NCBI GenBank assembly: GCA_030625775.1
Contig: DAOUQC010000009.1
Span: 17,751 to 81,750, forward strand
Direction: 5' to 3'
From: Verrucomicrobiota bacterium
Lineage (GTDB): Bacteria > Verrucomicrobiota > Verrucomicrobiia > Verrucomicrobiales > DEV007
DNA: 64,000 nucleotides
The position numbers were made by a program, and so were the translations under genes. The notes beneath the pieces are model-generated. The model saw nothing but the letters and a program-made list of their open reading frames with translations. It did not search any database and was not told where the DNA came from. This document shows, one piece after another, positions 8,457 to 19,443 of the stretch (the stretch's first letter is position 1; every line of letters begins with the position of its first letter).

Positions 8457-10627
8457 TGTCCGGTACAACGCCCAGTGAAGACAAGCAGACTAGTTCAGAG
8501 AGTCAAGTGGGGGAAATCGAGTTAACCGTTCCGGATCTGACAGACCTCCTGCCCACTGCCTTTGACAACAACAACACCTCGACCGTCGATCCCCCGGTTC
8601 GTGGAGAAATAATCCTGCGATCTCTGGAAAAGTTGTTTCTACGCTTTGACCGCCTGATAGCCCTAGGGCTTCCAAAGGAATACAACCCCTTTCTACAAAC
8701 CGGCACCATCGCCATGGTTTCCCTGTTGATTGCTACGGCAACCGGCGTTCTGCTGCTGCTCTGGTATTCTCCCAGCGTAGTTCAGGCATTCGCCAGCGTA
8801 TCTGCGATGGATGCAGCACCGTGGACCAGCGGACTGGTTCGTTCACTTCACCGCTACAGTTCCGACATGTGCCTGTTTTTCACTCTGGCGCATGCCATCC
8901 GGCTGTTTTCCCAGCGGCTGTTCACCGGAGCCCGGTGGCTGGCATGGGTCTCAGGCATATCCATGATGGGAATCATCTGGTTTATAGGGTGGACAGGATA
9001 TTGGTTGGTATGGGATGAACGGGCGCAACATCTGGCCGTCGGCTCGGCAAAAGCTCTCGATATCTTACCAATATTCGCAGACCCCATGGGCCGGACCTTT
9101 CTGGTAAATGAAACCGTGAATTCATTGTTGTTCTTCGTCATCTTTTTCACCCACATAATGATTCCCCTGGTTTTCGGGATTGCCTCCTGGCTTCATCTTG
9201 CCCGGATTTCACGACCAAAATTTCTCACTGACAAGTGGATGTCTTACTGGGTAGTGGGCACCCTGCTGGCTATCAGCATTTTCTATCCCGCCACGACTGC
9301 TGAGCCGGCGAATATGACGGCCATCAACCAGAGTTTCACCATGGATGCATGGTATCTCTTTCCGATCACCCTGATGGACCGGTTGAGCGGAGGCGCTCTA
9401 TGGGGAGTCATACTGATAAGCGGCTCCCTGGCATTTTCGATTCCCTGGTTACTGGGAAGAGGACGCCCCCGCAGTGCCCTCGTGATCACTTCACGCTGTG
9501 ATGCCTGTGGCAACTGTTATAACGATTGTCCCTACAATGCCATCACCATGGTGTCGCGTAAGGGCAGCCTAAACGAACGCTACCCAACCGTTGCGCACGT
9601 AGACTCCAATCTGTGTGTTGGTTGCGGGATTTGTGGAGGATCCTGTGATACTGTCGGTAACGGATTGCCTTGGTTCGATACCACTGAAAAACGCAAAATC
9701 ATGCGTTCCTGGATAAAAGAAATGCAGGAAGCAGGAGAAAAACCCTTCATCGCTTTGGTTTGTGAAAACTCAGCTGGAATGGATTTGAAAGTCGATTTGC
9801 AATCCGGTGTGTGTGAAGAATTACCCGGCTATCGGGTTTTAAAAATTCCCTGTGCCGGGTGGATTCACCCACTGACAATCGAAGGCTTGGAGAGAAAAGG
9901 TGCGGAGGGTGTGCTGGTGGTGACCTGCGGCCCTGGTGAGTGCCGCTACAGAGAAGGAGCCAAGTGGACACAGCAGCGAGTCGATGGTGAGCGCTCTCCT
10001 GCATTACGCAACGAATATGCAGACCGCAAAAAAATCCTCATCCTCAATCTGGACAAAACAAGCCGGAAGAAAATGATTGTGCAAGGTTCGGCCTTTCAAC
10101 AGGGCGAACATGTGATAAACGATGTAAAACCTTCCAAGGCAGCGATGGGATTCACTGCAACCTTACTGACTTTGTTTATTGCCTGCTTGATTGCCGTGGG
10201 CAGTGACATCCCATACACCACTCCCGCTCAGACAGGCTCGACCCTGGTCGTCACCTTCCGGCATCCCGGTCAGGTTTCCGATGTAGTCAAAAGACTGACA
10301 AGTGAAGAACTGGAAGCTCTGCCCATGCATATGCGTCAGGAGGAGATACGGGAGAGAAAACGGATGCCCGTCCGGCTGCGCATCCGTATCGACGGACAAG
10401 TGATCCGGGAGGGAGTTTATACCCCCAAAGGTATATGGGAAGACGGACCCAGTGTCGCTGTAGAGAGCATTTCCCTTTCACCTGGCAGCCACAAGGTGGA
10501 GGTCTCTGTAGGAGACGGAAAAGATGAAAAAAAATGGCAGTTCAATAATGAAAAAGTCATCGAATTTACCAACGAAACAAGACGGGTGCTTATCTTTGAT
10601 CGAGTGAAAGGTTTTTCATGGTATTGA
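8456..10627 (+). CDS. Cytochrome b(6)-like / 2[4Fe-4S] ferredoxin / MvhD-FlpD-like fusion protein
   Basis: N-terminal cytochrome b (SLHRYSSDMCLFFTLAHAIRLF, WTGYWLVWDERAQ), CDACGNCYNDCP and CVGCGICGGSC motifs, then CENSAG...KIPCAGWIHP...VVTCGPGECRYREG (MvhD-like), one further TM and a soluble tail. TGATG overlap with the SCO gene. Confidence 0.82.
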   Translation: MSGTTPSEDKQTSSESQVGEIELTVPDLTDLLPTAFDNNNTSTVDPPVRGEIILRSLEKLFLRFDRLIALGLPKEYNPFLQTGTIAMVSLLIATATGVLLLLWYSPSVVQAFASVSAMDAAPWTSGLVRSLHRYSSDMCLFFTLAHAIRLFSQRLFTGARWLAWVSGISMMGIIWFIGWTGYWLVWDERAQHLAVGSAKALDILPIFADPMGRTFLVNETVNSLLFFVIFFTHIMIPLVFGIASWLHLARISRPKFLTDKWMSYWVVGTLLAISIFYPATTAEPANMTAINQSFTMDAWYLFPITLMDRLSGGALWGVILISGSLAFSIPWLLGRGRPRSALVITSRCDACGNCYNDCPYNAITMVSRKGSLNERYPTVAHVDSNLCVGCGICGGSCDTVGNGLPWFDTTEKRKIMRSWIKEMQEAGEKPFIALVCENSAGMDLKVDLQSGVCEELPGYRVLKIPCAGWIHPLTIEGLERKGAEGVLVVTCGPGECRYREGAKWTQQRVDGERSPALRNEYADRKKILILNLDKTSRKKMIVQGSAFQQGEHVINDVKPSKAAMGFTATLLTLFIACLIAVGSDIPYTTPAQTGSTLVVTFRHPGQVSDVVKRLTSEELEALPMHMRQEEIRERKRMPVRLRIRIDGQVIREGVYTPKGIWEDGPSVAVESISLSPGSHKVEVSVGDGKDEKKWQFNNEKVIEFTNETRRVLIFDRVKGFSWY

Positions 10628-10820
10628 ATGATGTTCAATACCAATATATGCGCACAAAAAACAGTAATGATGCAGGGCTGGCAGCAATTTTGTTTGTCAA
10701 TTCGTGTTAACATATTGAAATTGGCTATAGCAAAAGCCTGCCCGGGTTCAGGTCAATAAGCCCAGGCAAAACGGACCACCGAAAAAGTTAAAAGTTAGAA
10801 CAGTTCAAATCATAAAGCAG

Positions 10821-11375
10821 ATGAAAAATAAAACCCCCACTCAGAAAAAAATCGCTCGGAAAACAGCAGCCAGAAAAACCACTGCTCGGAAAACCACTGC
10901 TCGGAAAACTCCTGCGAAAAAAACCACTGCTCGGAAAACTCCCGCTCGGAAAACCCAGGTAAAAAAATCTGACAATACATTAAAATCACTCAAATCTGTT
11001 CTCAAGCGGATGATAGAGATCCGGGATAACATGGAAGAATTAAATGCTGAAATGAGGGAGCTCTATACTTATGCTGCACAGCTTGCTTCCGGTATCGAAA
11101 ACATAACAGCGGAAACAACCCCAGCCAGCCATCCCCTTTTCCAGTCCAAGCTGTGGAAATTTCTAAAAAAGGAAAAGCCAACTATCTTAATCCCCTCCAA
11201 AATAGCTAAAGAAAGGAAGTGGACCAATCAGGATGGTAAAACCATAGTTGCCACCTTGATTAGCATCACAGATGATGAGGCTGTTTTGAAAACCAAAGGG
11301 GGGGTGGAATACCGCTATCCCATCGAAGCTCTCTCAAGTGAAAACCAGGCAGAGATAGCAACGCTTACACCCTGA
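10821..11375 (+). CDS. Lys/Ala/Thr-rich histone H1-like tail fused to an SHD1-like domain
   Basis: N-terminus ARKTTARKTTARKTPAKKTTARKTPARKT; C-terminus RKWTNQDGKTIVATLISITDDEAVLKTKGGVEYRYPIEALSSENQAEI resembles SLA1 homology domain 1. Confidence 0.65.
   Translation: MKNKTPTQKKIARKTAARKTTARKTTARKTPAKKTTARKTPARKTQVKKSDNTLKSLKSVLKRMIEIRDNMEELNAEMRELYTYAAQLASGIENITAETTPASHPLFQSKLWKFLKKEKPTILIPSKIAKERKWTNQDGKTIVATLISITDDEAVLKTKGGVEYRYPIEALSSENQAEIATLTP
10858..10951 (+). repeat. In-frame ~15-bp tandem repeat (ctcggaaaaccactg) encoding ARKTT units
   Basis: Several near-identical copies of gctcggaaaaccact visible by eye. Confidence 0.8.
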
Positions 11376-11452
11376 AAAAAAACTTGAGCGCTCCCCACAC
11401 GTCGGATGACTCCTCCGACCAAAAATCCACTTGCTGACTCGAATTTATCTTA

Positions 11453-11938
11453 TTAAAAAAATTGGAACCCACGTGTTCCCGCCACGGCACCAACAATGGC
11501 TATCAAGCTCACGATCAGTAAAATTACATGCATGCGCTGGAGCCACTTGAACGCATTTTCTGAATCCTTGGCTGCCTGTTCACTGAACCAACGATGAAGA
11601 AAGGCCGGCTCCAGAACAAATAAAACCAGAGTAAATATAAACCACACAAAAGTCATTAAATGCATCCACCAGAATGAAGGATCGGCATACCTGCCCCAGG
11701 CATTCAAAAACCAGGTCATATAAAAACCCGACAGCCCTGTGATCGTCGTCGCCACTCTCGCCTGCATTGCAAAACGGCGCTCCAGCTTCTCAAAAAGTTT
11801 AAAGCGCTCTTTAGTATCAGATAAACTTCTAAGGGCAGGAATCAGTACCGTGGTCACAAAAGCCACTCCGCCGATCCACAATACCACCCCGATGACATGC
11901 AGAATGCGGGCAAGGATGAATAACTCGATACTTCTCAT
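11453..11938 (-). CDS. CopD-like integral membrane protein
   Basis: Four hydrophobic helices with conserved His (ARILHVIGVVLWIGGVAFVTTV; MHLMTF; MHVILL). Confidence 0.5.
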   Translation of the reverse strand: MRSIELFILARILHVIGVVLWIGGVAFVTTVLIPALRSLSDTKERFKLFEKLERRFAMQARVATTITGLSGFYMTWFLNAWGRYADPSFWWMHLMTFVWFIFTLVLFVLEPAFLHRWFSEQAAKDSENAFKWLQRMHVILLIVSLIAIVGAVAGTRGFQFF

Positions 11939-12084
11939 ATTTATTCTTCAAGCTCCTGAGAGACCTTTGCAAGTGCTCTTCGATTGTTAATTCCACAAGT
12001 TCCAGTTGAAGTGAAGCCTTGTTGCGGCCACTGATGAAGTGTCTGAGTTACGATTAAACAAATCGCCTGTTAGCAAAAAAGATA

Positions 12085-12918
12085 ATGACGAAGCACTCTG
12101 GAAAAGTTTATCTGGTCGGTGCGGGTCCTGGCGACCCGGGTCTGGTCACTTTGCGTGCCAAGGAACTGATCGAATTGGCTGAAGTGCTGGTTTATGACAA
12201 TCTCGCCAATCAGCACCTTCTCGAATGGGCCAATTCCGATTGTGAAAAAATTTATGTTGGCAAAGAACCTGGTCGCCATGCAGTTGAACAGGATGAAATC
12301 GAAAACATACTGGTTGGGCATGCGGAAAAGGGGCGACAAGTCGTCCGCCTGAAAGGGGGGGATCCCTTTGTATTTGGGCGAGGTGGCGAAGAAGCCCGGA
12401 GACTGGAAGTCGCAGGCATACCCTTTGAAATCGTGCCGGGAATCACTGCGGCCCTGGCCGCTGCGGCCTATGCAGGCATCAGCTTGACCCACCGCGATTA
12501 CAGCTCTGCTATTAGTTTTATCACCGGACACGAAAATCCCGAGAAGAAGGAATTCCGAGTCGATTTCGAACGCTTCGCCAACAACGGCGGCACCCTTTGT
12601 ATCTACATGGGAATGGGTCAACTCCCCCGTATTGTCGGCGATTTGCTGACTGCCGGCCAGTCACCTGGCACACCAGTTGCGATTGTGCAATGGGCTACTC
12701 TCAGCAAACAACGCTCGGTTTTTGGTAAACTCGAAACGATAAATGATATCGTCACTGAGGCAGGTGTATCCTCCCCGGCCATGATCATCGTCGGAGATAT
12801 CGTTGCGCTGCACAAACAGGTTTCCTGGTTTGAAAAGCAGGACCCTCAAACCCTGGCTGAAGCTGAAAGCCGGTTTTTTGATGCTGAAAAAGGAACCGCA
12901 AAGGACCAACAGGAATGA
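12085..12918 (+). CDS. nirE: Uroporphyrinogen-III C-methyltransferase
   Basis: GKVYLVGAGPGDPGLVTLRAKELI, VVRLKGGDPFVFGRGGEEA, VPGITAALAAAAYAGISLTHR are SUMT signatures; the symbol (rather than cobA) is chosen because of the nir context. Confidence 0.9.
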   Translation: MTKHSGKVYLVGAGPGDPGLVTLRAKELIELAEVLVYDNLANQHLLEWANSDCEKIYVGKEPGRHAVEQDEIENILVGHAEKGRQVVRLKGGDPFVFGRGGEEARRLEVAGIPFEIVPGITAALAAAAYAGISLTHRDYSSAISFITGHENPEKKEFRVDFERFANNGGTLCIYMGMGQLPRIVGDLLTAGQSPGTPVAIVQWATLSKQRSVFGKLETINDIVTEAGVSSPAMIIVGDIVALHKQVSWFEKQDPQTLAEAESRFFDAEKGTAKDQQE

Positions 12919-14609
12919 CCACTCCCGCTCACTTAATAAGGTTCACCCTCACCTGCATTTTTCCTTTGCTACTTCAATCTGTCCTTGAAGCAAAAGATGA
13001 GGCACCTCGCCCCGGACAAGCCCTTTATCTCCAGCGCTGTGCGGAATGTCACCACCCCAACCGGGTCGGTATCTCCGCCCCTCCCTTGCTGCCGGAATTT
13101 CTCCGTAAAAAATCAGATGAGGATCTCATCAAAGTGACTAGAGACGGCTTGCCCGCCACCAAAATGCTGGCCTATCCCGACCTGACGGATTCCCAGTTAA
13201 AAGATCTGGTGACGTTTATGCGTTCGGATCCGGGTGACATCCAATGGACCCATGAGGACATCAAAAAAAGCCTGCTGCTCGAAGCGCCTCCGGCAACGGC
13301 TCCCAAGGGCAGTAATGATCTAAAAAATCTAACCGCTGTTGTCGAACGAGGCACGGCAAAGGTCTGGATCATGGAGAACGAGAAGGTGCTCGACAAATTT
13401 CCCTTTGGCAATGTTCACGGAGGAATCAAATTTACCAGTGATGGAGAGCGCCTCTACGTGCCTTCACGTGATGGCTGGGTAGGTCGATATGATGTTGGCA
13501 AAGGGTATTTCGGACGAGTTCGCCCCTGCGTCAATTTGCGCAACATTGCATTATCCCATGACAACAAACACCTGATCGTAGCGAGCTGGCTCCCCCGCTC
13601 TTTGATCATTCTGGATGCAACAAGCTTGCAGGTGGTGAAGACCATTCCCATCGATGGCAAGATCAGCGCAATCTATAATCTGTATTCCCGCAATGAGATT
13701 ATTTTTACCCTGCGTGACAAAGCCCTCTTCGGCACTTTGGATACAACGGATTTTACCCTCAAGTGGACGGATCTGGAATACCCGGTAGAAGATTTTTTCA
13801 TTGGTCCTTTTGAAAAAGTCATCGTCGGCACAGCGCGACGTGGAACCGTACTGACCGCCTTTGACCTCAATACCCTGAAACCGGTCTTTTCCCATCCGGT
13901 CAAAGGATTCCCCCACCTGTTTTCATCGGCGCTGTGGTATAACAAGGGCGAGTTTTTCTTTGCCACCTGCCACATCAACAAAACTTACATCTCGGTCTGG
14001 AGAATGTATGACTGGAAAATGGTCAAACAGGTGGATATCGGAGGGAAGGGATATTTTGTCAGAACCCATCCGGCAACAGAACACCTTTGGGTTGACCGGG
14101 GGGATGACAAAGTCGCCCTGGTGAACAAAAAGGATCTCAGTCTGAAAACCATGCGCCCTGATCCAGGTGGCAGTGTCATTCATACTGAGTTCTCAGGAGA
14201 CGGACGCATTGCCTACATCAGTTTGTTTGATACGGATGGAGCCCTTTCCCTCTACGATGCGGCTACCCTACGTAAGATTGACGTACTGCCCGCCAGCTTT
14301 CCTGTTGGAAAATACAATTTTATCAACAAACAACGCCGCTTTGATCCGGTTAAGCTGGGCAGGGAAGTGTTCATGGCCCGTTGCTGGGGCTGTCACCATC
14401 CCACCAGCATGGCCTTTGGCCCGTCACTCAAATCGATTGCCAAAAAACGGAGCCGAGCCGAGATGATGGCACAGATTCTTGCCCCGGAACATACCAGCAA
14501 GCAACTCGGTTATAAGAACAACGCCATGCCTAAAATCCCTATGGGAGCCGAGGAATTAGAGGCTATTATAAGTTTCATCGAGGACACCGCTCATGCTAAG
14601 GATCAGTGA
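12915..14609 (+). CDS. Cytochrome c - d1 propeller - cytochrome c protein (NirN-like)
   Basis: Signal peptide; CAECH near the N-terminus, cytochrome d1-type propeller, second CWGCH near the C-terminus; ATGA overlap with the upstream gene. Confidence 0.78.
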   Translation: MTTPAHLIRFTLTCIFPLLLQSVLEAKDEAPRPGQALYLQRCAECHHPNRVGISAPPLLPEFLRKKSDEDLIKVTRDGLPATKMLAYPDLTDSQLKDLVTFMRSDPGDIQWTHEDIKKSLLLEAPPATAPKGSNDLKNLTAVVERGTAKVWIMENEKVLDKFPFGNVHGGIKFTSDGERLYVPSRDGWVGRYDVGKGYFGRVRPCVNLRNIALSHDNKHLIVASWLPRSLIILDATSLQVVKTIPIDGKISAIYNLYSRNEIIFTLRDKALFGTLDTTDFTLKWTDLEYPVEDFFIGPFEKVIVGTARRGTVLTAFDLNTLKPVFSHPVKGFPHLFSSALWYNKGEFFFATCHINKTYISVWRMYDWKMVKQVDIGGKGYFVRTHPATEHLWVDRGDDKVALVNKKDLSLKTMRPDPGGSVIHTEFSGDGRIAYISLFDTDGALSLYDAATLRKIDVLPASFPVGKYNFINKQRRFDPVKLGREVFMARCWGCHHPTSMAFGPSLKSIAKKRSRAEMMAQILAPEHTSKQLGYKNNAMPKIPMGAEELEAIISFIEDTAHAKDQ

Positions 14610-15687
14610 ATACATCCGGGACACCCTGGCGGACAAACCTGTTCGTAAAACCACAGGCAAATCGATTCTGATCTGGAACCTGACTAACTTGTGCAATCTT
14701 TTTTGCGAGCATTGTTATGCATCCGCGACCCCCACCAGAGAGGGGGAGTTCAGCACCGAAGAAGCCATGGGCCTGATCCCTGAACTAAAAGAAGCCGGCA
14801 TAGGTTTTGCCATCCTTTCCGGCGGAGAACCCCTGACCTGGCCCGGCCTGTTTGAAGTTGCCACTGCTCTCAGGGAAACTGGCATTATTACTTACCTGAG
14901 CACTAACGGCTTGTTAGTCAGCGAAAAAAATGTCGAGCAGATTCGTGACCACTTTGACTATGTCGGCATCAGCATCGATGGACGCCCAGAAATCCACGAC
15001 GAATTCCGCGGAAAAAAAGGTGCCTATAAACAAAGCATGAAGGCCATCCGTCTCTGCCTTGAGCAGGACATAAAAGTCGGAATGCGCTACACCCTGACGC
15101 CGCAGACATTCGACTCACTGTCTTATATATTTGAGCTCGCCGAAACCGAAGGCATTCCAAAACTTTACATCTCCCATCTCGTCTATTCGGGTCGGGCAGA
15201 TGCCCTGAACCCTCTGGAGACAAAACAGGAACGGGAAGCTACCGAAAAAATCATTCAAAAGGCTTTCGAATATTGTGAAAACAATACCGCAATCGACATT
15301 GTCACCGGCAACAATGAAGCGGACAGCGTGCTTCTGCTTCAGGAATTCACCCGACGCCATCCTGAACGAAGTGATGCCTTGTTAGAAAGATTACGCAACT
15401 GGGGCGGCAATCAGGCGGGGGCGCGGATGCTCAACATCAATTACAAAGGAGAAGTCCGCCCTGACCCGTTTTTCCAACGAGCCCTTGGCAACGTATTGGA
15501 AACTCCATTCACCGAAATCTGGCGTTCGGACCCTTTTCTCAAAAAACTCCGGGAAACTCCACGACAACTGAAAGGAACCTGTAAAACATGCGAATACCTC
15601 GATATCTGCAACGGAAACTCACGGCCGCGAAGCCTCGCCATACACGGGGATTATTTCCAAGAAGACCCGGGTTGTTATTTTACCTAG
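14593..15687 (+). CDS. nirJ: Radical SAM heme d1 biosynthesis protein
   Basis: CNLFCEHCYASA (CxxxCxxC), LSGGEPLTWPGLFE, C-terminal CKTCEYLDICNGNSRPRS; context. Confidence 0.87.
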   Translation: MLRISEYIRDTLADKPVRKTTGKSILIWNLTNLCNLFCEHCYASATPTREGEFSTEEAMGLIPELKEAGIGFAILSGGEPLTWPGLFEVATALRETGIITYLSTNGLLVSEKNVEQIRDHFDYVGISIDGRPEIHDEFRGKKGAYKQSMKAIRLCLEQDIKVGMRYTLTPQTFDSLSYIFELAETEGIPKLYISHLVYSGRADALNPLETKQEREATEKIIQKAFEYCENNTAIDIVTGNNEADSVLLLQEFTRRHPERSDALLERLRNWGGNQAGARMLNINYKGEVRPDPFFQRALGNVLETPFTEIWRSDPFLKKLRETPRQLKGTCKTCEYLDICNGNSRPRSLAIHGDYFQEDPGCYFT

Positions 15688-16733
15688 GCCTCACCATCCT
15701 GGTGACGGCTCCTGTTTGCAGCAGCGCCGAAACAATTTACGTGGTAGAGCGGGAGCGTCGTAGTCTGGCGGTGATCAAGGACGGCAAGTGGGCGGGCGAA
15801 ATCCCTGATCTCGGGGATACCAGCCACACAACAGTTAAATTTTCCGGAGGCTACGGCTTCGCCATCAGCAGGGATGGTTTTGTCTCCAAGATCGATCCCA
15901 AAACGAACAAGGTGATAAAAAAGGCCAAAGTCGGCAACAGCGGTATCGGACTCAACTTCATAAAAAATTACGTTGCGGTAGCCAATTACGATCCAGGCAC
16001 GGTAGTGATTCTGGACCTCGACTTGAATCTGGTAAAAACAATCAAAACGGGTTCCCGTAATGTCGGGATCAAAGCACTCGAAAACAAACTCATATTCGCC
16101 TTGATGGACAAAAACGAGATTTGGGTTCTCGATGCCGATCGTGATTTTTCGCCTATGAAAAAATTCACCAATGTGGGAGAATTACCCTTCGACGCCCTTT
16201 TGGCTGACCGGCGCTACATTGTTGGTTTTTTTAATGACACCCGCCTGGGAAGCGTCAACTTGGACAGCTTGGAATTCAAACCCATGGTTCTGGACCAGGG
16301 TGATCAGGAAACCGTACTCAAAATCCCACACTTCGGCCAGTGGGGGGTCGCAGGAGGATCTGTTTTCATTCCCGCCAACAAAGACAAAAAACTGCATGTC
16401 GTCTCTTTGACTGATTTCAAATACCAGGGCACTATCGACTTGATCGGAACTCCCGTCTTCGTAGCAGCATCTCCAGACGGGAAAACCCTGGCAGTCAACT
16501 ACAGCGGCGAAAAGGAAAATTTCATCACCATCGTGAACCCGGTTGAACAAAAAGTGGAGTTGGACATCCAAGCTGGAAAACGGGTCATGCACTTCCGCTT
16601 CTCCCCTTCAGGAAAAGAGCTTTACCTGTCCTCCTACTTTGACAATCAGATGAAAATTTTCAAAGTAGGATCATGGGGAAAAACGGGGCATGTGGATGTT
16701 GCCACCCCCTCGGGAATCTTTCTCGTTCCATAA
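15588..16733 (+). CDS. nirF: Heme d1 biosynthesis NirF-like propeller protein; start uncertain
   Basis: Signal peptide GLLFYLGLTILVTAPVCSSA then a d1-type propeller with no heme c motif. Overlaps the 3' end of nirJ by 16-100 nt depending on start. Confidence 0.78.
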   Translation: MRIPRYLQRKLTAAKPRHTRGLFPRRPGLLFYLGLTILVTAPVCSSAETIYVVERERRSLAVIKDGKWAGEIPDLGDTSHTTVKFSGGYGFAISRDGFVSKIDPKTNKVIKKAKVGNSGIGLNFIKNYVAVANYDPGTVVILDLDLNLVKTIKTGSRNVGIKALENKLIFALMDKNEIWVLDADRDFSPMKKFTNVGELPFDALLADRRYIVGFFNDTRLGSVNLDSLEFKPMVLDQGDQETVLKIPHFGQWGVAGGSVFIPANKDKKLHVVSLTDFKYQGTIDLIGTPVFVAASPDGKTLAVNYSGEKENFITIVNPVEQKVELDIQAGKRVMHFRFSPSGKELYLSSYFDNQMKIFKVGSWGKTGHVDVATPSGIFLVP

Positions 16734-16919
16734 GCTTTCCTAATCTCGAAAAGCCCTCGCAGTAGCACAGATAAAACAATCTGCTGCCAAGTTGAATACC
16801 CTCTGATAAAGAGCAAATGGCTAAGTGTGCCCAGCTTGCATCCCTCAAAGCCTGTTCCGGGTAAAATGCAAAAATATGCATCCTTTTTCGCAATCCATAC
16901 GTAGTAAGTGTGGATCTAG

Positions 16920-19277
<2,358 letters not shown>

Positions 19278-19287
19278 GCTATAATAA

Positions 19288-19303
19288 TAGCCGAAACCGG
19301 CTA
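19288..19303. terminator. Short hairpin TAGCCG-AAAC-CGGCTA after nirS
   Basis: 6-bp perfect arms just downstream of the stop codon. Confidence 0.4.
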
Positions 19304-19318
19304 CATAATAAACTTAAC

Positions 19319-19353
19319 CAAGCTCCCTGCTTCTCATTGAGGCAGGGAGCTTG
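19319..19353 (+). terminator. Strong hairpin CAAGCTCCCTGC...GCAGGGAGCTTG (12-bp perfect stem) between nirS and the nirDL-type gene
   Basis: Perfect 12-bp arms, 11-nt loop; no clear T tract, so terminator versus 3' stabiliser/attenuator is unresolved. Confidence 0.6.
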
Positions 19354-19443
19354 TCGTGTTATAGGGGTAGCGATTAGGATGCCTGCACTTTACTGGGAAC
19401 CGCTGCAAGGTGACACCGCTGCTGAATTGAGATAAAACCAGAT

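Noticed and set aside
10858-10951. Possible CRISPR-like repeat array
   Set aside because: Contiguous in-frame ~15-bp repeats without spacers; coding tandem repeat, not CRISPR. No CRISPR array or cas gene seen in the window.
10841-11032. 63-aa minus-strand ORF (FRAVVFRAVVFLAAVFRA...) resembling a repetitive hydrophobic peptide
   Set aside because: Simply the complement of the ARKTT-encoding tandem repeat; repeat artefact.
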